Source: Calliopum simillimum
Taxonomy: Eukaryota; Arthropoda; Insecta; Diptera; Lauxaniidae
NCBI GenBank assembly: GCA_951812925.1
Contig: OX638372.1
Span: 5,332,001-5,396,000 of the forward strand
Direction: 5' to 3'
Length of the DNA: 64,000 nucleotides
The notes under the pieces: generated by a model
Databases searched by the model: none
What the model was told of the DNA's origin: nothing
What the model saw: only the letters and a program-made list of their open reading frames with translations
Position numbers and translations under genes: made by a program
Shown here: positions 22,640-33,940 of the stretch, piece by piece
Numbering within the stretch: position 1 is the stretch's first letter
How the letters are laid out: each line of letters begins with the position of its first letter

Positions 22640-24640
22640 ATATGATACACCCTTACATGCATGTGTGCTTATTTATGTATTTTGTGTACGTGTGAGTGTA
22701 ATTATTTTAAGCCCAGTGTTAAGGATTTGGCCCAAATCCTGTTAACATTTTATATAAACACAACAGGCTCATATCTCTACTGAGTGCTGCTGCTTGTGTT
22801 GTTGTTCATGTTGCTGTTGCTGCTATTATTTTTGTTGCCGCTGTTTTCATTTTTGTTTGGGTTGCTATTTCAGCTGTTGTTGTGTTTGTATTTGTTGTTG
22901 TTGATAAATTTCATTATCGATTTTGTTGCTTGTTTTACAGTTTAGGTGAAGAAAATGTGAATTTCCTGCGAAGCTAAAAGATGATCAAAGTAAATTGGCG
23001 AAAATGTCTATAAATTTAGATGTGAGTGTGCGTATGTGTGTGTGTCTTTTTGTGTATGTGTGCTTAAAATTTTGTAAGGCAAACAAAAGAGATAAAAGAT
23101 AAACGCATACGCATTTAAAGGATTTAAGGCTTTACTCTTTGTAAATTCAGTCTAAATAAACCTCAGGCAAAGTATTGATTTCTTGAAAATTCATAATCAC
23201 TCTCAACATAATGTGGGTTGTCTTAAAATAGCACAGTTTACTTTAGTTATAATAAACTTTAGTTTCTTAGCTTCTTGCCTGAGGTTTCTTTCTTGGTTTT
23301 TTGTTTTATTTTGTATTGTGATTCTTTAACCTTTATTTGGGATTTCTTAGAAAAATTAATAAGCTTTTAGGATTAAAACCATAATTAGCATTATTTTAGA
23401 AAGCATATGAGTTTCAAATGATTGATGTATGTGGTTTGAATGCTATTGAGTACCATATTTTTTGATATATGAGCTACTCATGAGAATAACATCTGTTTAA
23501 TTATTCTTCTTAAGTATCTTTTTAGGTATAAAAAAATAAAGGGTTGCTCAAATAATACACTCTTAAAGATTTTTATTTATATAAGTAATAAATAATAATG
23601 AAAACTGAATAAGTCACTACTATTGCTTATGAAAATTGATCTCCATCATTTGCAACCCCACAACCGTCAACTTTTGTCAGCTGTTAAATGTTGCATCAAC
23701 ATAATTGTTCTCTGGTATTTGCAGTCAAACCGCATCAATTTATTTATGATTATTATTTCCATTATAAGCAATTTATTGTTGCCATATGTTGTTAATGAAT
23801 GGCTTTTAATTAAAATTAATTTTTGCATATTTTCCGGGGCAAAAAGAAGCAGCAGTGGCAGTTGTGGCAGCAACAGCCATAGCAGTTGAGCGTAATAAAT
23901 AAATTTATTAATGGTAAATCCTCGACATTCAGTAGCATTGTGTTCTTATTCCCTCTCTAGGAGCACATTAAATGCATGTACCCAAGCATCTAGTGACACT
24001 ATGCAGGACTTTCGTCCTGTTCGTTCTTGTGTGCCAGTTTTTATTTCACTCTTTCTCAGTATCTGCTGGAATGCAATTTTTTGTTGTTTTGTTTTTGTTG
24101 TTCCTTCAGTTTGTGAATAGTTGTTATTTTCTTGTGGTGTTGGCTCGAAAGAACGTCCATTTATTTATTGCCACATAATAAATCTCAACCATAGCTAACA
24201 CAAACACATTCACATGAAAGTGTACAGCTAAATCTTGCACAGTGGGGTAAATATTTTTCTGAAAGTAAAGTTTGAAAAATTGAAACAGAAGGACATGGTG
24301 AAAAATCTAAATTAATCTGCTAATGGAAAACAGGCGGAAGTAAGTAAAGGGGCAAAAGTTACGTCATACACATTACGTGCTATAATCATGTTTATTTGAC
24401 TGACATAATTTTTTTTTAACTAAATTCCATAAATTCCACGTAATTGGGTAAACTTTTTGTGAAAGCAGAGCTCAACTTTATTAATTCCTTACAAAATTTC
24501 AGCCATTTCATAGTATTACATTACTTTTGCGCTTTATTGACTTCTATCCTTTAAATATTTGCCGATTAAAATATGAATAAGTGAACGATTTTCTTCGACC
24601 TCTTTTTGCCTGCTTATAGTTTAATCAATTTTCGATATGT
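22640..24640. other. Non-coding stretch
   Basis: TTG/TGC triplet runs near 22790-22930, TG-rich sequence near 23020-23070, and otherwise AT-rich DNA. Overlapping short frames near 23623-23889 and 23911-24178 are not supported. Confidence 0.5.
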
Positions 24641-24644
24641 TTTA

Positions 24645-25078
24645 TATATTCTGATCAGCATCACCTCCTGCGTGGATATAGCCATGTCTGTCCGTCTGTT
24701 TGTCTGTTGAAATCATTCACATATTTTTTGGAAGCAAAATAACTAAATAGAATTTAATACACTACCCTTGCGGTTAAAGTTAATATGTGAGATTGAAAAT
24801 GAGCGAAATCACTTAACGGACACTCCTACCGCCTACAGAAAAGCATATGATCAAAGTGCAACTTTAGGATTATTTTTAATAACAATGCATCCAAAATATT
24901 CAAAAATATTAAAGACGGTGAGCGCAAGCACTGAGCAAAAACTAGGCAAAATCGGACGAAAGGGCGTGGTACCTTCCATATAAGCAAAAGCTTCAAAATG
25001 CTATACTGAAAACGTTTTTGAGGTAATTTAACCAAATTTAACTTAGACTACAGGTATTTTATGTTTGGCCAGGCCAGC
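24645..25078 (+). repeat. Dispersed ~142-bp-monomer family, partial copy
   Basis: It shares with the copies at 38.2 and 48.2 kb the entry block CTGATCAGCATCACCTCCTG with ATAGCCATGTCTGTCCGTCTG, the GGGCGTGGTACCTTCCATATAAG block (24963) and the exit TTGGCCAGGCC (25065). The ACCCTACACCC start and CTTACTAGTTTTT end seen in the other copies are missing, so the copy is trimmed at both ends. Confidence 0.8.
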
Positions 25079-25079
25079 T

Positions 25080-27410
25080 GTGAATTTCTTAAATACCAAG
25101 TAAAAAGTGAAATGTAATTGAAGAGAAGGGGAGACTCAATTCTTTTTCAGCTCAGTCAGTTTTGTTTTTCGATAGTGAGTATTTATGCGTTTTTTATAAA
25201 GTTTAAAAATTTTGTAAAGAACGCAAGTGTGTGTCATTCTCCCTATAAGTTTTTTTTACATTACTTTACATATTCTTTTAGCTTTATATAAATAACTCAA
25301 TAAACACTTAGAGTGGCCATCCCCTAGTTTCAACTTTTTTAAAAATAGTTGGCATTTCATTGTGATATTACTGTTTTTGCAACATTTTTTCATTCTCCCG
25401 TATAGTACTTCTCCCTTAAAATTAAGTTCAGGAGAATGGTTCTCTTAAGAGACACTGTTGGTTATTGGTTTAAGATTACGAGCTGTCCACAAGCCTCGCG
25501 ACGCTCCAACATAAATTTTTAGGGCTGCCGCCCGGTTAGTTTAGTTGTTACTCTTTCTGACGAAATTTAAATTTTTAATCTGAGAAACGCTCGGATAGAC
25601 TTTTCTTAAATCGTGCTAAAAGTTGCAATGTTGCCACCCGGTTTCTTTTTATTTAAGCGAAAATTCCATTCGATTGCTATACAGTGTGTGGCGTATCATG
25701 TAAAAACTACTCGATTTAAAGTTGTTGTCGTTGTATTGTAATGTGCTCGTTACTGTTGTAGTTCAAAACATTTTTGTTGTTGTTGCAAATGTTGCGCTGT
25801 CATTGAGTATTTCGCTGGTCTTTTGGGAGTTTCTTTTACATTGTTTTTTCCACCCAACAACAATTTTTCTTATTTCTTGCAACACTTTTACTTGTACACA
25901 TTGTTGTTGTTGTTGCTACTGCTGGTGTTGACCATTCGTTTAACAATTGTTAATAGCCCTTGCAGCGGTGGCAGCAACATTTTGCTGTAATAAATTGCTA
26001 ACAAGTACATGTTGGCTTTAATGCTTTTAGCGCATCTTCTTTGACTTCTTAAAAAGGATTTCATTTTCTCTCTTTCTTTTATTTTTTTGTATTTTATTTG
26101 CCCTTCCATACACATACAAACGTAGCTGTTGCCAGTAAATTAATGTATTGCTAGTTACTTTTGTTGGCCAATATACCATGTAGAGTGCGTTAAGCATCGG
26201 GATAGGATATTAAGAAAATATGTGCCACAAGGACATAAATATCTGCATGTACGGCGGGTTTTGTTATTAATGCAGGTCATATATATTAACTGGTACTTAG
26301 GCGGCATCTTTTTTATGAGCCTGCTTAATACGAGATGAAAGAAAAGCTGCACGAAAGATTTACGTTTATAGTATTTTTTGGTAAGAGTGGCTTAAAATGT
26401 TGTATTAGCGTATATTGGTCGGATTTTATTTATGCCAAGAACGTAGCTTACATACTCGTATTAATTTTTCCTTGTGATTTTGTGGTTTTTGTGATTTCTC
26501 AAGAATGTTTTATTTTTGTTTTTTCTCGATTTACGTCAGCCCAAATTTCAACTTCATTATTGGCAAAGAGAAAAACGTGTCCTTTCTGAGCCAGCATAAC
26601 TTAAGTAAAGTGTATAAAACTTTTGCCTTCAAATTAGGTAACGTAGTAAATATCATGAAAGTCAAATAAATTTAACGACGCGTCATTAACAATGCTGTCA
26701 AAGACATGCGTACCGAAAACTTTCTAAGAAAGCTCATTAAACTTAATGACAATTAAGACAATAAGAGAGCTGAAAATAAATCAGTAGAACAAACACGAAC
26801 GAACGAAATATACGAGCAAGACAAATACGGCAATAAATTAAAGGAAATCGAACAATTAAGAAATTAAAAGCAACGGCATTCCAATGAAATTGATGTTTTT
26901 AAAAATCTTCAAAGTGAATTTATTTCATTAAAATAAAAATAATGAATTTAAAGCCACGTACAAAGGAAAGTTTTTAAAGCGAAAACAAAAACCATAAAAT
27001 ATTCACATATCAAAGTTATTCCAACGTCATTTTGAACAAATTAATTTAATTATTCACTATGCTTTATTTTTAGAGCAATGCTGATAATCTTGAATTTAAT
27101 TCAAAGATTTATGATAAGCTCAAACTAAAAAAGAGTTTGTTTACCAAGAAGCAAAACCGCAGCTTGGTGGTTTTTCCTACGGTTATGGAAAATCTACAAC
27201 ATTTTTACAATAATAATTTTTTTGTTCTCAAGAAAAAAGGTTGCCTATTAAAAAGTAGAAAAGGATAAGTTTTCAAAGAGAAAATTTTAAATTTTTTTTC
27301 GAAAAATTTCAAGGTATGAATAAATTTATTTTTTCTTTTTTTGGGGGTTAAGTCCATTTAAGGTAGCATTAAATTGCAAAATTGATATCGGTCAAACAAC
27401 TGACAGTTAA
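25080..27410. other. Non-coding stretch
   Basis: TTG/CAA triplet runs (25773-25920), AT-rich DNA and an A-rich block at 26750-27000. No gene is seen. The open frame at 26335-26589 is not supported. Confidence 0.5.
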
Positions 27411-27414
27411 TTTT

Positions 27415-28275
27415 TAATTTTTTGCAATATTCTTCAACTTTTGCAGCATTTTTCAACTTTTATAAAGTCGGCAATATTTTTCAAACTTAGCAACATTTTC
27501 CAACTATGGCGACCTTTTTCCACACAAGCAACATTTTCAAACTTTTGCATTATTTATAAATTTTAACAAAACTTTTCAACCTTCGCAGCATTTTTCAGCT
27601 TTGGCAACATTTTTCAACCATCGCAACATTTTTCAACTTTGGCAGCATTTTTCCACGCTATCAACATTTTTTAAATTTTTACAAAATTTCTTCGCAATAT
27701 TTTTCAACTTTGGCAACATTTTTCAACCTTCGCGACATTTTGCAACTTAAGCAGCATTTTTGCACGCTAGCAACATTTCTAAATTTTTCCAAAATTTTTC
27801 AAGTTTGGCAACATTTTTCAACCAAAGCAGCATTTTTCCACCCTAGCAACATTTTAAAATTTTTGCAAAATTTTTAAATTTTTACAAAATTTTTCATCAT
27901 TCGAACACTTTCCAACTCTGTCAACATTTTTCAACTTTTGCAACATTTTTGAACTTTAGCAGCATTTTTCCACAATAACAACATTTTCAAAGTTTTGCAA
28001 CTTTTACAGCATTCGCAACACTTTTCAACTTTGGCAACATTTTTCAACTTTAGCAACATTTTTCCACACTAGCAACATTTTTAAACTTTTAAAAAACTTT
28101 TCAGCCTTCGCAACATTTTTAAACTTTGGCAACATTTTTCAACTTTAGCAACATTTTTCCACGCTAGCAAAATTTTAAAATTTTTGCATTATTTTTCAAC
28201 CTTCACAACATTTTTCAGCTTTGGCAACATTTTTCATCCTTCGCAACATTTTTAAACTTTGGCAACATTTTTTAA
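27415..28275. repeat. Minisatellite of GCAACATTTTTCAAC-type units
   Basis: More than thirty variant copies of a ~26-27-bp unit (GGCAACATTTTTCAACTTT and relatives) fill the segment. A variant with CCACGCTAGCAACATTTT appears roughly every 66-130 bp (27653, 27772, 27838, 27970, 28052, 28169), which suggests an irregular higher-order structure. There is no open frame. Confidence 0.85.
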
Positions 28276-28894
28276 CTTTTTTCAACAAATTTGTTTTAGA
28301 ATTTTTTGCGTTTTGTAACATGTTAAGCACATTTGTTTATAAATGTTGGTCCCACATGATGGGTATGGCATTACTTTTCTCAACGTCATGGACTTCCAAA
28401 AAAAAAAACACGATTCATATATTCAAAGCGAATTTTTAAAAGAAATAGCTTTGCGCCGAACACAGTTTTTTGTTAGACCTCAAAAATACAATACGCAACA
28501 ACATTCCACACTACCATATACATTGAATATATTTTTGGCTTATTTTTTTTAAATTTATGTGTGCGATAGTTGCAAAAGTATCACCAAAGATTTATTCTTT
28601 TAACACCAGCAAACAAACAAGAACCAAAACCTTGCAAGAAGTTACAGAGCTCAAGGATTTAAAAAGCACCGCGTCAATTTTTAGTGTTCTTGCAGCATTT
28701 TGTTTTTTTTTTCTGTAAAAATGGCTGTATAGTTGATAGTTGTAGCACCATAAGCCATATAAGTATGTATACAGCATAAGCGAAAACCAACAGCCGTCCA
28801 ACGTTATGTATGTGTGCGCATGTGCTTGACGATGAACGTATGAGCACTCGACACAATTTATGCAAACTGGCAGCATTAACCCTTTCCGTGATTT

Positions 28895-28912
28895 TGTCCA
28901 ACATATTGGACA
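28895..28912. promoter_or_regulatory. Palindromic subterminal motif, left copy 1
   Basis: TGTCCAACATATTGGACA, one base off the consensus, starts 15 bp inside the left end. It is a likely transposase-binding palindrome by analogy with the internal palindromes of piggyBac ends. Confidence 0.6.
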
Positions 28913-29245
28913 ATCGCTTCCCGTTATATTTCAAAGCCTACTACGATCGATTGGTTGTTGCTATTTACTTTTTGTCACATTTTTAGCGTTGAATGAAGTT
29001 TCTGTAGCTGATAAACATTTGTTGTGCTAGCGAGCCGAAAGTCAAACATAATTTTTTTCAAGTTTAAGTGAATGTGAATTTTTGAATTTTTTTTTGACAA
29101 TTTTATCATAAAAAGAAAACATATTTTCAGTGTTCGTATCATTTTCTAAAAAATTGTGAGTATTTTTACAACATTTTACAATAGATTTGTGGTAAATAAT
29201 TTTACAAAAATTATATGTGATAACCTGTGGAGTGCAATTACTAAG

Positions 29246-29263
29246 TGTCCAATATATTGGACA
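29246..29263. promoter_or_regulatory. Palindromic subterminal motif, left copy 2
   Basis: Perfect TGTCCAATATATTGGACA inside a partly repeated segment (GGAGTGCAATTACTAAG here, GGAGTACAATTTATTAG at the next copy). The left end therefore contains a ~53-bp direct duplication. Confidence 0.6.
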
Positions 29264-29298
29264 ACCGCATTCAAAGGCTGCGGAGTACAATTTATTAG

Positions 29299-29316
29299 TG
29301 TCCAATATATTGGACA
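29299..29316. promoter_or_regulatory. Palindromic subterminal motif, left copy 3
   Basis: Perfect TGTCCAATATATTGGACA, 53 bp after the previous copy and about 65 bp before the transposase start codon. Binding here could also influence transposase transcription (inference). Confidence 0.6.
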
Positions 29317-29380
29317 AATGCATTCAACGGTTGTTTTTTTATTGTGTCGTTACGTTTAAAAATAACGTTTTTCGTAGGAA

Positions 29381-30226
29381 ATGTCTGCAAATAAAAAACT
29401 TTCGGTCGAGGAGATCATGGAAATGCTGGAGCAATACTCGGACGTCGAAGATGAACCTGAGGATTCGGAGGCAATTGATATTTTTGTGCCAGAAATCCTT
29501 CCAAAAGATGACGATATAATGGTAAGAGATGTTTTTGCAGAAGAAGTAATTGAAGAGATCGATGAAGCCGACTTGCCAATAATTACATCTAAAGAAATTG
29601 AAGCTCTTGGAGTCCATGGTTTCAACTTGATATCCGAAGAATCACCAAGTTTAAGGGAAGAACGGCTGCAATATTCGGCTAAAAAGGACATTATTTGGAG
29701 AAAATTTCATGTAGGAGAAACCTCAGAAGGCATCAATTATGAACGAACTTCCGAAAGTACCCAGCTGAAAGTTGGTAGTCCCTATTCCTATTTTAAAAAA
29801 TATTTTCCTGATAATTTTTATGTGAAAGCGAGTCATTTCACCAACCAATATATGCGACAGAAATCTGTTCCGAACTGCAAACCAGTCAATGTAGATGAGA
29901 TAAGAGTGGTTTTTGCGCACCACATTATGATGGGTGTACTAAAGTTTCCTCGGGTTCCAATGTTCTATGATAAATCAATTGGAATTACTTTTTTCACCGA
30001 GAACATCACCATGAGAAGATTCTTTGCAATTCGGAGTAATTTGCATGTAGTGGACAATAACGCTCGGCCAACTGAATGTAAAGATCGCTTATAAAAAGTA
30101 CGGCCAGTAATTGAGCAAGTTCGTAAGCGTTTATCTGAACTTCCTCTGGAGGAAAACTTATGCGTTGATGAACAAATCATCCCATTTAAAGGAAAGTTTG
30201 CCGCAAAGCAATACATCAAAGGAAAA
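29381..30226 (+). pseudogene. piggyBac transposase, 5' part (premature stop, then broken by insertion)
   Basis: The ATG at 29381 opens 237 codons starting MSANKKLSVEEIMEMLEQ, with the acidic N-terminus common in this family. Next comes the DNA-binding and dimerisation region, including a Tyr-Phe-rich stretch YSYFKKYFPDNF. A TAA at 30092-30094 replaces what appears to be a Tyr codon. The frame then continues undisturbed through the first catalytic Asp (CVDEQIIPFKGK, codon 30167-30169) to 30226, where the palindromic element begins. The gene continues at 32143. The gene-level call is firm from motif order and from the TTAA ends. A truncated 237-residue product lacking all catalytic Asp residues could still be made. 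Confidence 0.92.
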
Positions 30227-32142
30227 CACGGTGGTTTTTAAAAAAATTCAACTTTTTGAAATACCACCCGCGATTTTTTTCGGGGATAGTGTTGGGGGAC
30301 CCTTCTAGTATCAGAATCCGGGGACCGCGAAATCGAACGTCCAGCCGTTTTTTTTTTTTCGACATTTTAGTTTTTTTAACGATTTTTGAGAATGTCTTGG
30401 ATTTATATACATATTATGTACACATATATATGTATGTACGTACATATATATACTTGTATATGTATGTATGTGTAATATATATATATGTATATATATATAC
30501 ATACATGCATACATACATATAAAAGGTATCGTTTCCGCACCATTTATTTTTAAAAAAAATCGGTTTTTTTTGTATATAAAAAAACACAAACAAAAACCGG
30601 ATACAGCAATAGTCACTCCAGATGTGATTTTTGATGCTTAATCCGAATCCGGTCTTAGAATTGCTCTATTACTTCTGGACTTTGAGATATCCTTACATAT
30701 ATGTTTAAAGGACACCACTTTTTTTCCTTTTTTTGAAGTTATATAACAAGATAAGATAATATTATGCCGTAAAATCTGGTGTAACAGTTAATAGCCCTAG
30801 TTTTTTTCTTGAAAACTCAATCAAACCGATAACGATATCTTTTTTTTTTGTCGGAGATATCTTTACCTAAAAAGTTAAAAAAGTGCAAAAACACGATTTT
30901 TGGCTATATTGGATGTTATATGCAGGACACACAAAATTCTTCTGTGAATTTCTATTACCAGAAGCATTTAGTGCTTTTTTTTGGCTTTCAATTGAGCTAT
31001 TAAATGTTCATCTGCAATATTTTTCTGCAAAGTTATGCTAACTTTAAAATCACACCATGAAACTTAAAGCGAAAAATCTCGGTTTTCGGCTATATTTGAG
31101 GTCGTATACAGTACGGACGAAATTTTTCTGCTCTTTTTTACCAACCGAAGCATTTAAAACCATTCTTTATCTTCAAAATGAGCTAACAAGTGGTCTCTTG
31201 TAATAGTTTTCTTAAAAGTTATGACTATTTTAAGACGACATGTTGCAGCAATACGTATATAAGAAATACTCGTACACTATATTTTAGTGGCACCCCTGTG
31301 AGTTTGCACTTCATAATGTAATTTTTAAATGGTCATAACTTTGTAGAGGAATATTGCAGATGAACATTTAATAGCTCAATTGAAAGCCAAAAGAAAGCAC
31401 TAAATGTTTCTAGTAATAGAAATTCCCAAAAAAATTTTGTGTGTCCTGCATATAACATCCAATATAGCCAAAAATCGTGTTTTTGCACTTTTTTAACTTT
31501 TTAGGCAAAGATATCTCCGACAAAAAAAAAGATATCGTTATCGGTTTGATTGAGTTTTCAAGGAAAAAACTAGGGCTATTAACTGTCATACCAGATTTTA
31601 CGGCATAATATTATCTTATCTTGTTATATAACTTCAAAAATAGGAAAAAAAGTGGTGTCCTTTATACATATATGTAAGGATATCTCAAAGTCCAGAAGTA
31701 ATAGAGCAATTCTAAGACCGGATTCGGATTAAGCATCAAAAATCACATCTGGAGTGACTATTGCTGTATCCGGTTTTTGTTTGTGTTTTTTTATATACGA
31801 AAAAACCGATTTTTTTTAAAAATAAATGGTGCGGAAACGATACCTTTTATATGTATGTATGCATGTATGTATATATATATACATATATATATATTACACA
31901 TACATACATATACAAGTATATGAATGTACGTACATACATATATATGTGTACATAATATGTATATAAATCCAAGACATTCTCAAAAATCGTTAAAAAAACT
32001 AAAATGTCGAAAAAAAAAAAACGGCTGGACGTTCGATTTCGCGGTCCCCGGATTCTGATACTAGAAGGGTCCCCCAACACTATCCCCGAAAAAAATCGCG
32101 GGTGGTATTTCAAAAAGTTGAAATTTTTTAAAAACCACCGTG
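30227..32142. mobile_element. 1.9-kb palindromic (foldback) transposon nested in piggyBac
   Basis: The ends are CACGGTGGTTTTTAAAAA and its inverse, flanked by a 4-bp AAAA duplication (30223-30226 and 32143-32146). Removing the insert and one AAAA rejoins the transposase frame cleanly. The arms (about 30227-31040 and 31327-32142) are nearly identical in inverse orientation; an 88-codon frame at 30256-30522 (+) and its mirror at 31847-32113 (-) differ at one residue. The ~285-bp middle holds a degenerate third copy of part of the arm. The arms include TATATG/TACATA runs. No transposase is encoded. The CAC start recalls Transib or Chapaev-type ends, but neither assignment is secure; the 4-bp duplication fits Chapaev better than Transib. 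Confidence 0.9.
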
Positions 32143-32824
32143 AAAACCGTGTCCTTGGGGCATAAAAGTATTTTTTTTGTGCGGAAAGAGCGGCATGCCA
32201 TATGACTTCCTTGTGTATCAGGGTTCAACAACACCATTAGATGATAAAGTGGTAAAAGAAATTGGCTTTGGTTCAGCCGTCGTTCTGCATCTTACTGAAC
32301 GAATCCCAAGTAATGGAGTTGGGCACAAAGTATATTTCGATAATTACTTCCCATCATTCCAATTGTTCAAAATACTCAAGCAAAAGAAAATAAATACGGC
32401 TGGAACTATTCGCATAAATAGATTTGCAAAACCTTTGCTCTCAGATGATAAAACATTGGCAAAGCGCGGTAGAGGTACATCTGACCAATGCATTAGTGCA
32501 GATGGAGGCGTAATTTTGACACGTTGGTATGACAATAAGGTTGTGAATTTGGGATCTAACTTCATTGGAATTGGCGAAGAAGACACAACTAAACGATGGG
32601 ATAAAGAAAGTAAAAAAGTTGTTCAGTTGTACAACGAATGTATGGGCGGTGTCGATTTATTAGACCAAATGATTCAATACTACCGAATAAACATTAGAAC
32701 AACAAAGTGGACCCTACGCGTAATCATGCATTTCGTTGACTTAGCACTAACAGCTGCATGGATGGAGTACCGCCAAGATTGTGTTGCCAAGAGTATTAAA
32801 AAAAGGATATTCTCGATTCCATGA
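32143..32824 (+). pseudogene. piggyBac transposase, catalytic part after the insertion
   Basis: The frame resumes directly after the nested element and runs through CGKSGMPYDFLVYQGST, the second catalytic Asp in YFDNYFPSFQLF (codon 32339-32341) and the third in GGVDLLDQM (codon 32654-32656). These are the three DDD residues of the RNase H-like fold of the family, the first being in the 5' part. The frame ends in a TGA at 32822-32824 because of a one-base loss around the A7 run at 32798-32804. The first ATG here (32177) is internal and not a natural start. Confidence 0.92.
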
Positions 32825-33258
32825 ATTTTAGAATTCAAGTTGCTAGTGCACTGATCACCGCACAGCAGGAGCATGTGCCACTACAAGAAGATGAACTTCC
32901 ACGGCGACGTGGTAGACCATCCACAGGATCTGCTAGAGCATCGCAGTCATGCGTACAGTCACCATCCACAATGATGGCAGCTGGCAACAATATTGAAAGT
33001 GACAGCAGTGATTCTGAAAACAACGTTATGGCGCCCCAACCTGCAAAAAAGAAGAAATCATACCAGGTTCGTCCAACTGAAGATGTTCGACAAGATCAAA
33101 TAATGCACTTGCCAACTTTTATCGAAGGAAAAAATGCAGGTCGTTGCAAGGCACTTGGTTGTACCAAAAAAAGCTTCATCATGTGTCAAAAGTGCAATGT
33201 ATATCTTTGCATAAAAAAAGATAAAAATTGTTTCGAGGAATTTCACCAAAAAAATTGA
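32805..33258 (+). pseudogene. piggyBac transposase, C-terminal Cys-rich domain in shifted frame
   Basis: After the frameshift the reading continues in the next frame through DSMNFRIQVASALI, a basic RRRGRPSTG stretch that could act as a nuclear localisation signal, and the Cys-rich domain RCKALGCTKKSFIMCQKC ... YLCIKKDKNCFEEFH. That domain is the family's zinc-binding, end-recognising module. The stop codon is at 33256-33258. A poly(A) signal AATAAA follows at 33309-33314. The cysteine pattern is intact, so this part has not decayed much. Confidence 0.9.
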
Positions 33259-33705
33259 TTTTTCTATGTTATTTTTTTTGTTTTTGTTTTTATTCCAAAT
33301 TATTTTCTAATAAATAAGCTTATATGTATATGTATCTGTGAATGTATGTTAAAATAAATATAAACAAATTAATAAAACTGAACTCTTGCACTATGATTAA
33401 ATTGGAAAATAGGTTTGGTGCATTCCGAAAACTATGGCCATTGCAGGTAATTGTCCAATATATTGGACACCTCATACCACCCACAAAAGCCAACCTACCC
33501 GAAATTTTTTTTCATATTTGTTTTTCTCGGCATCAAACTAGCCCTTAAGCCAAATTTCATATTTTTAGCTCGTTTTTTCGAATAAAAGCACGGAAAGGGT
33601 TAACTAACGTTACGATTTCATTTGCATTTTTTCAAATAAAAAATTCATTTCAATATGTTGTTCAAAATGCACTGAGATTATTAATTTTCATTAAATTTTA
33701 ATGCA

Positions 33706-33940
33706 GCAATGTCCTGAAATCTGATTTTAATCGGAATCAGAAATGCATATATCTTAAGGTGCTCTGCAACTCCAAAACAGAGATGATATCGGAATTTAAT
33801 TTCAATAAATAAGATTTGCTCTCGGTTTCAATCCGATCCTCTGAAACGAAGTTCCGATTTGGTGTTAATTATCAAAATGCAGACCACCTTAAATCGGATT
33901 CAATTCCAACTCTGATCGAAGTCGAATTTCAGAGCACGGT
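33706..33940. mobile_element. Palindromic MITE, copy 2
   Basis: It has the same layout and size as the element at 6506-6740: an end ATGTCCTGAAATCTGATTTT at 33709, an inner GCTCTGCA word, a middle TTCCGATTTGGTGTTAATTA matching TCCGATTTGGCGTTAACTA in copy 1, and an inverted end near 33940. It is more diverged between arms than copy 1, so probably older. It starts about 100 bp from the right end of the piggyBac element. Confidence 0.65.

Larger units (their letters stand above)
28880..33599 (+). mobile_element. piggyBac-family transposon, full length but inactivated
   Basis: The element is bounded by TTAA (28876-28879 and 33600-33603), the piggyBac target duplication, and by perfect 11-bp inverted ends CCCTTTCCGTG / CACGGAAAGGG. 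Inside lies one transposase gene reading left to right. Without the nested palindrome (1916 bp plus a 4-bp duplication) the element would be about 2.8 kb, a normal size. Four copies of the palindrome TGTCCAATATATTGGACA lie near the ends: three on the left, one on the right. Inactivation is by a stop codon, a frameshift and the nested insertion. The intact ends could still be acted on by a related transposase supplied elsewhere. Confidence 0.95.

Noticed and set aside
30256..32113. Two 88-codon frames (30256-30522 + and 31847-32113 -) with almost the same product
   Set aside because: They are the two arms of one palindromic element read on opposite strands. The Tyr/Ile/Val-rich product follows TATATG/TACATA repeats and is not a gene.
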